DNA from: Bacillus bingmayongensis
GTDB taxonomy: Bacteria > Bacillota > Bacilli > Bacillales > Bacillaceae_G
DNA length: 64,000 bases
Assembly (NCBI RefSeq): GCF_000299035.1
Contig: NZ_JH921520.1
Location: 124,242-188,241, forward strand
Reading direction: 5' to 3'
Both the position numbers and the translations under genes were made by a program. Under the pieces are notes generated by a model. That model ran no database searches and was not told where the DNA came from. It saw nothing but the letters and a program-made list of their open reading frames with translations. Below, in pieces: positions 8,017-16,684 of this stretch (position 1 is the first letter of the stretch; every line of letters begins with the position of its first letter).

Positions 8017-8322
8017 ATGACAGAAGTAAAAACAATTACAACAGAAGAAGTGCAAGAGCGTTTAGAAAACGGAGAAACGTTATTTTTAGTAGATGTACGT
8101 GAAGATGAGGAAGTAGCACAAGGAAAAATCCCAGAAGCTGTACATATTAAAATGGGGGATATCCCGAACAAAGTAGATTTCTTTGATAAAGAAAATGAAT
8201 ATATTTTCATTTGTAGATCAGGAATGCGCAGTGAAAATGTATGTCATTATTTAAATGAACAAGGATTTAAAACAGTGAATATGGTCGGCGGTATGCTGCA
8301 ATATGAAGGTGAAATTCAATAA
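8017..8322 (+). CDS. Single-domain rhodanese-like sulfurtransferase
   Basis: 101 residues with an ideal binding site (AAGGAGGAG). It is one rhodanese domain: an N-terminal LVDVRE strand (about residues 23-28), and the active-site loop CRSGMRS (Cys about residue 68), whose Cys carries the persulfide in sulfur transfer. The length fits the small cytosolic rhodaneses (PspE/YqhL-like). The physiological acceptor is not evident. It stands alone with its own terminator, to the left of the nitrate island; a link to molybdenum-cofactor sulfur chemistry is possible but not shown. Confidence 0.88.
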   Translation: MTEVKTITTEEVQERLENGETLFLVDVREDEEVAQGKIPEAVHIKMGDIPNKVDFFDKENEYIFICRSGMRSENVCHYLNEQGFKTVNMVGGMLQYEGEIQ

Positions 8323-8332
8323 TTTATCCTTA

Positions 8333-8367
8333 AAACTTGAAACGTGTCTGTTTCAAGTTTTTTTCTT
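8333..8367 (+). terminator. Terminator of the rhodanese gene
   Basis: Perfect stem AAACTTGAAAC / GTTTCAAGTTT with a 6-base loop, followed by a T-run. Confidence 0.92.
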
Positions 8368-8414
8368 TTGCATACAGTGTACAAAAGAATTTTTTTGTAG
8401 AAAGGAGGCAGCGT

Positions 8415-8639
8415 ATGAGTGCATTTCTTCGTAAAATTAAGATCATAAATAATCGAGGAGCTGTTAATGTAGGTGATTGCAATACAATTGCGCCATTGAC
8501 TGTAGTAAAGGTATACGCTGGTGCTGGAGGTTCAAGTAATGCTACTTTTTTAAATGGAAAACGTATGCCTGCAGCTGCACCGAGAGGTAATGTCTTTATT
8601 CCTCCTTTAGAAACAAGTGAATTAACATTAGGTCCCTAA
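8415..8639 (+). CDS. GerPA/GerPF-family spore protein
   Basis: 74 residues starting at the ATG at 8415, which follows AAAGGAGG; an apparent longer frame upstream overlaps the rhodanese terminator and is discounted. The pattern I-K-I-I-N-N-x-G-x-x-N-x-G-D, then a K-V-Y-A-G-A-G-G-S motif, matches the GerPA/GerPF family. GerP proteins lie in the spore coat and help small germinants pass to the inner-membrane receptors. The usual gerPABCDEF operon is not here, so this is a paralogue. It is followed after 18 bp by a second relative, probably co-transcribed. Confidence 0.72.
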   Translation: MSAFLRKIKIINNRGAVNVGDCNTIAPLTVVKVYAGAGGSSNATFLNGKRMPAAAPRGNVFIPPLETSELTLGP

Positions 8640-8657
8640 TAGAAAGGTTGAATAGAA

Positions 8658-8972
8658 ATGCCTGCAAATATTAAAGAGTTTGTGATTGTGAATAATTATG
8701 GGAATTTATTTACAGGAGACAATTTGAGGGATACTTCATTTACTGCATCTAAAACGTATAGTGGTTCAACAGGACCAACTTATATTGATGTTGTGACGGT
8801 AATTGGACCAACAACGAAGATTTGTTTGCAACCAGGAGATGTAGTAACAACGACGTATACGAAAGGGACGGACATAGATAGGAGCACAAATACCGCTTCA
8901 AATGCTAATATGACAGGGATTATGCAATCTGTCCCGAACACGGATAACCTGGATTCTGCACCAGGTTTATAG
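8658..8972 (+). CDS. GerPA/PF-like spore protein with C-terminal extension
   Basis: 104 residues; the ATG is preceded by AGAAAGG. The first 45 residues (MPANIKEFVIVNNYGNLFTG, then ASKTYSGSTG) follow the same plan as the gene before it and as GerPA/GerPF: a hydrophobic strand, NN-x-G, G-D, then a Gly/Ser turn. The remaining 60 residues are Thr/Asp/Asn-rich and are not recognised. With the upstream gene it forms a two-gene spore unit ending in a terminator. Its role in coat permeability is inferred only from the N-terminal resemblance. Confidence 0.65.
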   Translation: MPANIKEFVIVNNYGNLFTGDNLRDTSFTASKTYSGSTGPTYIDVVTVIGPTTKICLQPGDVVTTTYTKGTDIDRSTNTASNANMTGIMQSVPNTDNLDSAPGL

Positions 8973-8973
8973 A

Positions 8974-9004
8974 AAAAATCCCCTGCCAAGGTAGGGTTTT
9001 TTTA
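8974..9004 (+). terminator. Terminator of the GerP-like pair
   Basis: A-run AAAAAATCCC, short loop, then GGGTTTTTTT; it follows the TAG at once. Confidence 0.8.
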
Positions 9005-9080
9005 TCGCTTCTTCAAACATCTATTACTAATAAAGGGTAGGGTGATATTAGCTATGGGACTATATTGTATATGTAAGCCT

Positions 9081-9125
9081 AAAATAATAAAATAGCACCT
9101 ATTTTATTTTCATAAGATAGGTGCT
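9081..9125 (-). terminator. Terminator of the narGHJI operon
   Basis: Stem AGCACCTAT / ATAGGTGCT (9094-9102 with 9117-9125); read on the minus strand it is followed by a T-rich stretch. It lies 9 bp beyond the narI stop. Confidence 0.85.
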
Positions 9126-9134
9126 GTTTTTCTA

Positions 9135-9833
9135 TTACATTTTTACTTTGCTAGATTCGATAGGTTGTCTTTTTCGATAAATAACATAGCTACGGCGTAA
9201 GTATTTTACGGGAACGCTAAAAACATGCACAAGTCTTGTAAATGGCCACGTTGCAAAGAGTCCCATCGCTGCAATGATATGGATTTTAAACCATAGAGGG
9301 ACATCTGCCATATACTCCGCTTTTGGCTGGAAAATAAAGAGGCTACGGAACCATGGTCCAATTGTTGTACGATAATCAAATCCCTTTGAGTCAATATTTA
9401 AAAATGTAGAGGATAGACCTGCTAACATCACAATAAACAATAAGATAAGGGCAACATAGTCTCCTTTTGTACTTGTTGCGATAATACGTTTTACTGTAAA
9501 GCGTCGGTACATTAAAATAACTAATCCGACAATAGAAGCGACTCCAGCAGGAAGACCGAAGCTAATAGCCACTATATGATAAGTATGTTCCGAAATACCA
9601 AATGAGCTGTATACAGACTCTGGAATTAAGATTCCCATAACGTGTCCGCCTATGACAAACATAATCCCGAAGTGAAATAACAAGCTTCCGATTCGGAGCA
9701 TTTTCTTTTCTAATAATTCGCTAGATTTGGATGTCCAGCCAAATTGATCATAGTTGTATCTGAAGATGTGTCCACCAATGAAGATTGCCAAAATAATATA
9801 AGGGAACAGCACCCATAAAAATTGATCCATCAT
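9135..9833 (-). CDS. narI: Respiratory nitrate reductase gamma subunit (cytochrome b)
   Basis: 232 residues with AAGGGGTG before the start (ATGATG, so one codon of doubt). Five hydrophobic segments and several His residues in the membrane parts (for example HIFRYN and the LLFHFG and IIGGHV-like stretches) match NarI, which binds two b-type haems and passes electrons from menaquinol to NarH. The C-terminal tail is basic (YRKRQPIESSKVKM), facing the cytoplasm. It is the last gene of the narGHJI operon, 18 bp after narJ, and is followed by a terminator. Confidence 0.96.
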   Translation of the reverse strand: MMDQFLWVLFPYIILAIFIGGHIFRYNYDQFGWTSKSSELLEKKMLRIGSLLFHFGIMFVIGGHVMGILIPESVYSSFGISEHTYHIVAISFGLPAGVASIVGLVILMYRRFTVKRIIATSTKGDYVALILLFIVMLAGLSSTFLNIDSKGFDYRTTIGPWFRSLFIFQPKAEYMADVPLWFKIHIIAAMGLFATWPFTRLVHVFSVPVKYLRRSYVIYRKRQPIESSKVKM

Positions 9834-9851
9834 TTTTTACGACACCCCTTT

Positions 9852-10382
9852 CTAGTTCGTTTGTAATCCCCATGCATCGATAGCGAGTAGAATGGAAGCG
9901 ACAATTGGTTCGTACATACAATCTGCTTCTTTTAACTGCTGATGCAAAGCTTGTATATTTTTTGTGTACTTATTCATAATAGGTGCACTATCTTCTTCGT
10001 TTGCGTTTGCCAGAAATTCTAGTAGTAGCGGTAAATAATCAGGAAGTTCTTTATCGGTTACCGCAAAGCCAGCATTTTGATAGTGCTGTTTTAACTCTAA
10101 TAATTCAATACCGCGTTCTCGTTGTTCACCTGTATTCATATAAGTGAGATACAGATTTGTCTTCTTTCCAAAGTCAAATGTATAGACATAGGAATTAATA
10201 AGTTGATCATTTGTTTTTTCTAATGCTTGCTTGATAAAAGATGTAAGTGTTGTGCGAATTTCGTCATGTGTAATTGTATCAATATTCTCTTGTAGTTCTG
10301 ATAAAGCTTCTCTCCATCCTGGTTCAGGATAGGAGAGAAGGAAGGAAGAACAAGAAAAAGCGGTTTGTAAACTCTGTTTCAT
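9852..10382 (-). CDS. narJ: Nitrate reductase assembly chaperone (delta subunit)
   Basis: 176 residues with a strong AAGGAGG site. The helical sequence, including SSFLLSYPEPGWREAL at residues about 12-27 and the YVYTFDFGKKTNLYLTYMNTGEQRERG core (about 65-90, shown here in part), is characteristic of NarJ. NarJ is a cytoplasmic chaperone that binds the NarG N terminus and lets the Mo-bisMGD cofactor be inserted; it is not part of the final enzyme. It lies between narH and narI, the usual order in Bacillus. Confidence 0.95.
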   Translation of the reverse strand: MKQSLQTAFSCSSFLLSYPEPGWREALSELQENIDTITHDEIRTTLTSFIKQALEKTNDQLINSYVYTFDFGKKTNLYLTYMNTGEQRERGIELLELKQHYQNAGFAVTDKELPDYLPLLLEFLANANEEDSAPIMNKYTKNIQALHQQLKEADCMYEPIVASILLAIDAWGLQTN

Positions 10383-10401
10383 ATTTGCCTGCCTCCTTAG
10401 T

Positions 10402-11877
10402 TTAAGAGATTGTCATACAAGAACCGGGGCCACCTGCGAAAGAAAGGCCACAGCTTCCTTGTTCGCTGTACAGGTCTGCTACTTGTTCACGATGAGAAGC
10501 TGGGATAACAAAACGATCTTTATATTTTGCGATGGCAAGAAGGCGATACATATCTTCTACATCTTCTTTTGTTAAACCGAGTGCTTTTAACACATCTTTA
10601 TTAGGTTCTTTATTAATTTGCAGTGCTCTCATATGACTTCGCATGACAGCCATTTTTTTCAATGTAAGACGAATGTGTGATTCATCGCCTGCAGTGAGTA
10701 AGTTAGCTAAAAATTGAATCGGAATACGCATATTATCGATAGCAGGGAAAATATCTTCTGCTTGCCAGTTGCTTCCTTTTCCTTCCACCATATTCATAAT
10801 TGGGCTTAATGGTGGGATATACCAAACCATTGGCATCGTACGGTATTCTGGATGAAGAGGAAGAGCAATTTTCCAATCAATAATCATTTTATAGATAGGT
10901 GACTCTTGAGCAGCTTTGACCCATTCTTCTGGAATACCTTGTTTTATTGCTTCAGCAGCTATTTCTGGATCGTTTGGATCTAAGAAGACAGTTAACTGAG
11001 ATTCATATAAATCTTTTTCGTCTTCTACAGAAGCAGCTTCTTTTACTTTGTCAGCGTCATATAGCATAACCCCAATATAACGAATACGTCCTACGCATGT
11101 TTCAGAACAAATTGTTGGCATACCAGCTTCAATACGTGGGAAGCACAGAGTACATTTTTCAGCTTTATTTGTTTGCCAGTTGAAATATACTTTTTTATAT
11201 GGGCAAGAAGATACACAGAATCTCCAAGCGCGGCATGCGTTTTGGTCGACAAGTACAATACCATCTTCGTCACGCTTATACATTGCCCCAGATGGACAAG
11301 AAGACACGCAAGATGGATTCATACAATGTTCGCAAATGCGAGGTAAGTACATCATAAAGACATTTTCAAAGTCTGTTTTAATATCTTCTTCCATTTTCTT
11401 GACGTTTGGATCTTGTAAACCAGTTATATGTCCACCTGCTAAATCATCTTCCCAGTTAGGACCCCATTCAATTTTGTCGATAAATTCACCAGTAATTGCC
11501 GATTTTGGGCGAGCTACAGGTTGATGCTTGCGCTGTGGACTATTTGTTAATATTTCATAATCATAGTTCCAAGGTTCAAAATAATCATCGATAGTAGGTT
11601 GATCTGGGTTATGGAAAATGTTCATAAGGCGTTTCATTTTTGAACCAGATTTTAGCTGGAGTTCACCGTTTTTTAATTCCCAGCCGCCTTTATATTTTTC
11701 TTGATCTTCCCACTGTTTTGGATAACCGATACCAGGTTTTGTTTCCACGTTGTTGAAATACATATATTCAGCACCTGGACGATTTGTCCAGGTGTTTTTG
11801 CATGTTACGCTACAAGTGTGGCAGCCGATGCATTTATCTAGGTTCATTACCATTCCGACTTGTGCTTTAATCTTCAA
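10402..11877 (-). CDS. narH: Respiratory nitrate reductase beta subunit (Fe-S)
   Basis: 491 residues, beginning with TTG at 11877. The start is supported by a perfect AAGGAGGT lying 8 bases upstream inside the last codons of narG. Four Cys groups bind the iron-sulfur clusters: CIGCHTCSVTC (about 17-27), CEHCMNPSCVSSC (about 184-196), CRAWRFCVSSC with the Trp that marks the NarH [3Fe-4S] site (about 215-225), and CTLC...CSETC (about 242-261). NarH carries electrons from NarI to NarG. The reading frame overlaps narG by 11 bp, so translation is coupled. Confidence 0.97.
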   Translation of the reverse strand: MKIKAQVGMVMNLDKCIGCHTCSVTCKNTWTNRPGAEYMYFNNVETKPGIGYPKQWEDQEKYKGGWELKNGELQLKSGSKMKRLMNIFHNPDQPTIDDYFEPWNYDYEILTNSPQRKHQPVARPKSAITGEFIDKIEWGPNWEDDLAGGHITGLQDPNVKKMEEDIKTDFENVFMMYLPRICEHCMNPSCVSSCPSGAMYKRDEDGIVLVDQNACRAWRFCVSSCPYKKVYFNWQTNKAEKCTLCFPRIEAGMPTICSETCVGRIRYIGVMLYDADKVKEAASVEDEKDLYESQLTVFLDPNDPEIAAEAIKQGIPEEWVKAAQESPIYKMIIDWKIALPLHPEYRTMPMVWYIPPLSPIMNMVEGKGSNWQAEDIFPAIDNMRIPIQFLANLLTAGDESHIRLTLKKMAVMRSHMRALQINKEPNKDVLKALGLTKEDVEDMYRLLAIAKYKDRFVIPASHREQVADLYSEQGSCGLSFAGGPGSCMTIS

Positions 11878-14800
11878 GCCAATCTACCTCCTTCAGTTTA
11901 CGGATAACGACGTTTAAATCACGTTGGTTTCCGGTTGGACCATAGTAGTTAAAGCCGTAGCTTAATTGACCGTATCCACCAATCATATGTGTTGGTTTGA
12001 CATGAATGCGTGTTGGACTATTATGAGTTCCTCCACGATTACTTGTTAAGTTTGTACCAGGCACGTTAATATGGCGATCTTGTGCATGATGCATAAAGGC
12101 CATTCCTCTTGGTATACGATGCGTTACGACAGCGCGTGCTACGACAACACCGTTACGGTTAAAGCATTCGATCCAATCATTATCAGCAACGCCAGCTTCT
12201 GCGGCATCATCTTTGTTCATCCAAACAGTTGGACCACCACGGAACAGTGTTAACATCGGTAAGGAATCGAAGTACATACTATGAATTGACCATTTATTAT
12301 GCGGTGTTAAATAGTTGAGCGTAATTTCTTTTCCTTCTACTTCAGGACGTGATTTACGGAACGGTTTATGTTGCAAGATTGGCTTGAATGTTGCCATTGT
12401 TTCACCAAACTCTTTCATCATGTCATGATCTAAATAGAAAGATTGACGTCCAGTTATCGTTCTCCAAGGAATAAGGCGTTCGACATTTGTTGTAAATGGT
12501 GAGTAACGGCGTCCGCCTTTTTCAGAACCTGAGAAAGCAGGAGATGTAATAACTGTCTTTGGCTGTGCTGTAATTTGGTCGAATGTGAAGCATTCTTCTT
12601 CGCGTTCTTCCGCTAAATCACGCAGTTTTAAATCTGTTTGTTTTTCAAGAGCTTCCCATGCTTTAACGGCCATATGCCCGTTTGTTGTAGAAGAAAGTGT
12701 TAAGACTGCTTCTGCTGCATGGATTGCTTCTTTTATATCAGGGCATCCTTTTGCAATCGAATCAGTGCGGTTTACACCTAATTTGCTCTTTAATTGCTCG
12801 TATTCTTTTTCGGCTGACCAGGAAATTCCTTTTGTGCCAATTGTTTTAAGATTCGGTCCAAGTGCAGTCATTTTGTCATAAATCGTTTTATAATCATACT
12901 CCACAACCTGAATTTTTGGCATTGTTTGGCCTGGAATTGGTTCACATTCACCTTTACTCCAATCTTTAATGCGACCAAGCGGTTGTGCTAACTCTTGCGG
13001 TGTATCGTGAAGAAGTGGTGTCGCCACAACCTCTTTCATTGGTTCAAGATCGAGCTCCTCTGCTAAATCAGAGACTGCTTTTGAAAGGGAGCTGAAAATA
13101 TCCCAGTCAGAGCGTGCTTCCCAAGGTGAACTGATTGCTGGATTGAATGGATGTACGAACGGATGCATATCAGTACTACTTAAATCGTGTTTTTCATACC
13201 AAGTTGAGGCAGGAAGAACGATATCAGAATATAGTGCTGTTCCGGCCATACGGAAATCTAAGTTGATTAATAGATCAAGTTTTCCTTCAGGTGCTTCTTC
13301 ACGCCACTTGATTTCTTCTGGTCGTAATGAATCGCTATCATCATTCAGTAATCCATTTGTTGTACCTAATAAATGTTTTAAGAAATATTCATGTCCTTTA
13401 CCAGAACTTGAAATTAAGTTTGCACGCCAAACAAATAAGTTGCGCGGGAAGTTATTTTTGTTATCAGGGTCTTCAATTGCAAATTTCAGTTCTTTTTCTT
13501 TTAGCTTTTGGGCAACGTAATTCCCAATGTCTTCTTGGGTTGTCGCTCCAGCAGCAACTGCTTCTTTATATATTTCAATTCCACTTTTCTCGAATGTTGG
13601 ATAAGAAGGTAACCAGCCAAGACGAGCGGCTAATACATTGTAATCACCGTGATGTTGGTAACGAGAGTTTCCGACAACTGGCGATGCCAAGTGTCCAACT
13701 GGTGTATCTTCATAGCGCCATTGATCCGTTACAAAATAGAAGAAGGATGTACCATTTTGTAGTTTTGGTAAAACGCCCCAATCTTTTGCCATTGCGACAG
13801 TTTGCCACCCTTCTGCTGGGCGTAATTTTTCTTGTCCAACGTAATGTGCCCAACCACCGCCGTTTACACCTTGTGCACCAACAAGAAGAACAAGGTTGAG
13901 AACAGCGCGGTAAATCGTATCAGAGTTAAACCAATGGTTAATACCAGCACCGACAATAATCATCGAGCGTCCGTTTGTATCAATTGCATTTTGCGCAAAC
14001 TCACGGGCAATCTGAATAACGAGATCTCTTTTTACTCCAGTCATTTTTTCTTGCCATGCTGGTGTAAATGGCACATCATCATTAAAGTCTTTTGGTTCTT
14101 GACCACCAAGTCCGCGGTTGACACCGTAGTTTGCTAACGTTAAGTCGTATACAGTTGTAACGAAAATGTCGCCTTCTTGTATAGCGATTTTTTTCACTGG
14201 AATTGTACGTTCTAATACTTTGTTTCCGTCATCGGAGAAATATGGGATTTGTACAGTTCCAACTGCATCTTCCATACCAAGTAAAGAAAGACGTGGATCA
14301 ATTTTTTCACCTGTTTGTTCGTCTTCTAAGCGTAAATTCCATTTCTTTTCGTTATCCCATCGCGACCCCATCGTGCCATGCGGTACTGCGAAATCATTCG
14401 AATGATCGTTCCAAAGAATTGGTTTCCATTCACCAAGTTTTGTTTCACGACCAATATCAGAAGCGTTTAAGAAACGGTCTGTAACGAATTGGTCTCCTTG
14501 CTGTTTTAATGTGACAAGGAATGGGAAATCGGTATATTGCTTTGCATAATTTGTGAAGTATTCCACTTGTTTGTCCACGTAAAACTCTTGTAAAATAACG
14601 TGCCCCATTGCCATTGCAAGAGCACCATCTGTACCTTGTTTTACACTCATCCAATCATCTGCAAATTTGGTTGATTCAGCAAAATCAGGACTTACGGAAA
14701 CGACTTTCGTTCCTTTGTAGCGTACTTCTGCTAAGAAATGGGCATCTGGCGTTCTTGTCATTGGTACGTTTGAACCCCATGTCATAATGTAACCAGAGTT

Positions 14801-15544
14801 GTACCAATCACTACTTTCTGGAACATCAGTTTGATCACCCCAAATTTGCGGTGAAGCTGGTGGTAAATCAGCATACCAATCATAGAAGCTAAGCATTGGA
14901 CCGCCCATAAGATGCATAAATCGGCTACCAGCAGCATAGCTTAACATAGACATCGCTGGAATCGGTGAGAATCCGACATTTCTATCTGGACCATATTTAA
15001 TTATCGTATAAAGCATAGAAGCAGCAACAAGTTGTAATACTTCCTTCCAATTTGCACGAACAAATCCACCTTTACCGCGCGCACTTTTATATGTGCGTGC
15101 TTTTTCAGGATTTTCTACGATGCTTTTCCAAGCGTCTAGTGGTGATTTGTGATTTTGAAGTTCCTCTTGCCACATATTCCAAAGGACACCGCGTACATAT
15201 GGGTATTTCACGCGAAGTGGACTATAAATGTACCAAGAAAAGCTAGCTCCACGCGGACATCCTCGTGGTTCAAAATCAGGCATATCAGGTCCGGTAGATG
15301 GATAGTTCAGTTCTTGACCTTCCCAAGTTACAATTCCGTCCTTTACATAAATATTCCAGCTACAAGAACCGGTACAGTTTACGCCGTGTGTAGAACGGAT
15401 TACTTTATCATGTTGCCATCTCTTTCTGTACACGTTTTCCCATTCACGATCTTCGTATGTTTCTTGTGTATGATTATCGTTATAGCGATCTATTGGAGAA
15501 AAATATTTTAAACGTTTCATTAGTGCCGAAGGTTTCTTTTTCAT
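11867..15544 (-). CDS. narG: Respiratory nitrate reductase alpha subunit (molybdopterin)
   Basis: 1225 residues from the ATG at 15544 (AAGGAG upstream; a GTG three codons earlier is less well placed). Near residue 50 the pattern H-G-V-N-C-T-G-S-C followed by G-C-P-R-G-A is the FS0 cluster site with its His ligand. About residue 220 the motif QTDVPES holds the Asp that binds molybdenum. The length matches Bacillus NarG. It reduces nitrate to nitrite on the cytoplasmic face using Mo-bisMGD. It is the first gene of narGHJI; the upstream region carries an FNR box and a -10 sequence, so the operon should be induced without oxygen. Confidence 0.97.
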   Translation of the reverse strand: MKKKPSALMKRLKYFSPIDRYNDNHTQETYEDREWENVYRKRWQHDKVIRSTHGVNCTGSCSWNIYVKDGIVTWEGQELNYPSTGPDMPDFEPRGCPRGASFSWYIYSPLRVKYPYVRGVLWNMWQEELQNHKSPLDAWKSIVENPEKARTYKSARGKGGFVRANWKEVLQLVAASMLYTIIKYGPDRNVGFSPIPAMSMLSYAAGSRFMHLMGGPMLSFYDWYADLPPASPQIWGDQTDVPESSDWYNSGYIMTWGSNVPMTRTPDAHFLAEVRYKGTKVVSVSPDFAESTKFADDWMSVKQGTDGALAMAMGHVILQEFYVDKQVEYFTNYAKQYTDFPFLVTLKQQGDQFVTDRFLNASDIGRETKLGEWKPILWNDHSNDFAVPHGTMGSRWDNEKKWNLRLEDEQTGEKIDPRLSLLGMEDAVGTVQIPYFSDDGNKVLERTIPVKKIAIQEGDIFVTTVYDLTLANYGVNRGLGGQEPKDFNDDVPFTPAWQEKMTGVKRDLVIQIAREFAQNAIDTNGRSMIIVGAGINHWFNSDTIYRAVLNLVLLVGAQGVNGGGWAHYVGQEKLRPAEGWQTVAMAKDWGVLPKLQNGTSFFYFVTDQWRYEDTPVGHLASPVVGNSRYQHHGDYNVLAARLGWLPSYPTFEKSGIEIYKEAVAAGATTQEDIGNYVAQKLKEKELKFAIEDPDNKNNFPRNLFVWRANLISSSGKGHEYFLKHLLGTTNGLLNDDSDSLRPEEIKWREEAPEGKLDLLINLDFRMAGTALYSDIVLPASTWYEKHDLSSTDMHPFVHPFNPAISSPWEARSDWDIFSSLSKAVSDLAEELDLEPMKEVVATPLLHDTPQELAQPLGRIKDWSKGECEPIPGQTMPKIQVVEYDYKTIYDKMTALGPNLKTIGTKGISWSAEKEYEQLKSKLGVNRTDSIAKGCPDIKEAIHAAEAVLTLSSTTNGHMAVKAWEALEKQTDLKLRDLAEEREEECFTFDQITAQPKTVITSPAFSGSEKGGRRYSPFTTNVERLIPWRTITGRQSFYLDHDMMKEFGETMATFKPILQHKPFRKSRPEVEGKEITLNYLTPHNKWSIHSMYFDSLPMLTLFRGGPTVWMNKDDAAEAGVADNDWIECFNRNGVVVARAVVTHRIPRGMAFMHHAQDRHINVPGTNLTSNRGGTHNSPTRIHVKPTHMIGGYGQLSYGFNYYGPTGNQRDLNVVIRKLKEVDWLED

Positions 15545-15583
15545 ACTGTTCACTCCTTTAATACGTTTCTCTTACTAACATTC

Positions 15584-15626
15584 AATATAAAAGAGTGTGA
15601 AAAATAGAGATGTGATATCTGTCACA
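15584..15626 (-). promoter_or_regulatory. FNR box and -10 element of the narGHJI promoter
   Basis: On the minus strand TGTGACAGATATCACA (15611-15626) is a perfect TGTGA-N6-TCACA site, the consensus for Bacillus Fnr. A TATATT hexamer (15584-15589) lies such that the box centre is about 41.5 bp before the expected start site, a class II activation layout. The narG ATG follows 40 bp further on. There is no good -35, as expected for an activator-dependent promoter. Confidence 0.85.
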
Positions 15627-15721
15627 GTTCAACAGATTGTCAAAAAAATTATATGAAATTTTGGAGAGTGTGATGTTTTACACATCGTAGAAGAGGTTTT
15701 CTACATAGAGTAAAGGAAGAA

Positions 15722-15758
15722 AGAAAAAAGAGCAGCGTCTCAAATAGAGAGGCTACTC
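15722..15758 (-). terminator. Terminator of fnr
   Basis: Read on the minus strand, GAGTAGCCTCTC pairs with GAGACGCTGCTC (one mismatch, one G-T pair), then TTTTTTCTTT. The stem overlaps the fnr stop codon and separates fnr from narG. Confidence 0.85.
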
Positions 15759-16442
15759 AATGCTACAAATAGAGGCGGGGCAATCTTCACAGGCGATTTC
15801 GCATTTTAAAAATTGCAAATTATGAATGGTAATCTTTCCTTTATAAATGGAAATGATTCCTTGTTTTTTTAAATCATTTAACATACGATTTACACTTTCA
15901 CGTGATGTTGCACAGAAATTTGCAAGTTCTTGATTTGTTAAAGGTAAATCGATGAGGATCCCATTTTCTTTTAATACACCATAACTATTTGTCATACGAA
16001 TGAGTGTGGAATAAAGGGCACCCTTTTTACCATGCAACACTAAATCACGGAATTTCGTTTGCATTCTCCTTAAATGCTCGCTAATCCATTTCATAAATTC
16101 AAATGCAAGGGCCGGCTTTTGGAGTAATGCTTTTTCTAAAGCATCACGCTTAATGATGCCCACTTCAACGTCTTCTAGGCATTTCGAATTTAATAAGTAC
16201 TTTGCATTGTCCGTAAATAATGTTAATTCACCGATAATATCGTGCTTTGAACAAATGCGAAGTGTTAATTCTTGGCCATCAGCACTAATTTTACTAATTT
16301 GAACTTTCCCAGAGTGAATAATATAGAGTTCTTTCGCCTCCACACCCTCTTGGAAAATATAACTTCCTTTATTGATCTGCCTTTTATATTCAACAGATGC
16401 AAGTAATTCCTTTAAATCATTTGATAATGCCGTACGATTCAC
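15753..16442 (-). CDS. fnr: Anaerobic regulator Fnr (CRP/FNR family, C-terminal Fe-S cluster type)
   Basis: 229 residues from the GTG at 16442 (AAAGGTG upstream; another GTG three codons earlier is possible). Residues about 15-125 form the cyclic-nucleotide-fold sensor domain, a long dimer helix follows (WISEHLRRMQTKFRDLVL), and the winged helix contains TNQELANFCATSRESVNRML, the DNA-reading helix of FNR/CRP proteins. The last 20 residues hold CEIACEDCPASIC, the Cys cluster that binds [4Fe-4S] in Bacillus Fnr, unlike the N-terminal cluster of E. coli FNR. It should activate narGHJI and the moa genes through the two FNR boxes found here. It lies directly upstream of narG with its own terminator between. 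Confidence 0.95.
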   Translation of the reverse strand: MNRTALSNDLKELLASVEYKRQINKGSYIFQEGVEAKELYIIHSGKVQISKISADGQELTLRICSKHDIIGELTLFTDNAKYLLNSKCLEDVEVGIIKRDALEKALLQKPALAFEFMKWISEHLRRMQTKFRDLVLHGKKGALYSTLIRMTNSYGVLKENGILIDLPLTNQELANFCATSRESVNRMLNDLKKQGIISIYKGKITIHNLQFLKCEIACEDCPASICSIE

Positions 16443-16569
16443 AGCAATCACCTTTCTTTTTAAAGCAGTCTACTTCTTATTTTGGATGTAAGTATGGTGA
16501 AAATGCAAGAAATATCTTTTTTATTATAAGTGATAAGTGTATTTTTATCTGTGAACAAGGTATTTTTAA

Positions 16570-16603
16570 TGCTAAAAAAGAGTGTCTGGAAAAGACACTC
16601 TTT
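16570..16603 (-). terminator. Terminator of the nitroreductase gene
   Basis: Perfect stem AAAGAGTGTCT / AGACACTCTTT; on the minus strand a T-run follows. A shortened bcr1-like element lies between this terminator and the gene's stop codon. Confidence 0.88.
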
Positions 16604-16606
16604 GAG

Positions 16607-16684
16607 GTTATCCCGCTATTTGCGGGCAGTAAGACCCACGCCTCAAAATTCAGCAAAAACAAAGAAATTAAAGTTTCACTTTAT
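16607..16684. repeat. bcr1-like element, internally deleted copy 2
   Basis: It begins CCCGCTATTTGCGGGCAG and ends AAAGTTTCACTTTAT, matching the two ends of copy 1 but lacking most of the middle (78 bp in all). The flanks are GTTAT and TTTAT, so the left repeat has one change. The right TTTAT overlaps the TAA of the nitroreductase gene on the minus strand, as in copy 1. Confidence 0.8.

Noticed and set aside
12071-15511. Several plus-strand open frames inside narG
   Set aside because: They are antisense shadows of the long, well-supported narG frame.
15669-15684. Second FNR-like site TGTGATGTTTTACACA between fnr and narG
   Set aside because: The second half deviates from TCACA and no -10 lies at the right distance on the minus strand; kept only as a possible auxiliary site.
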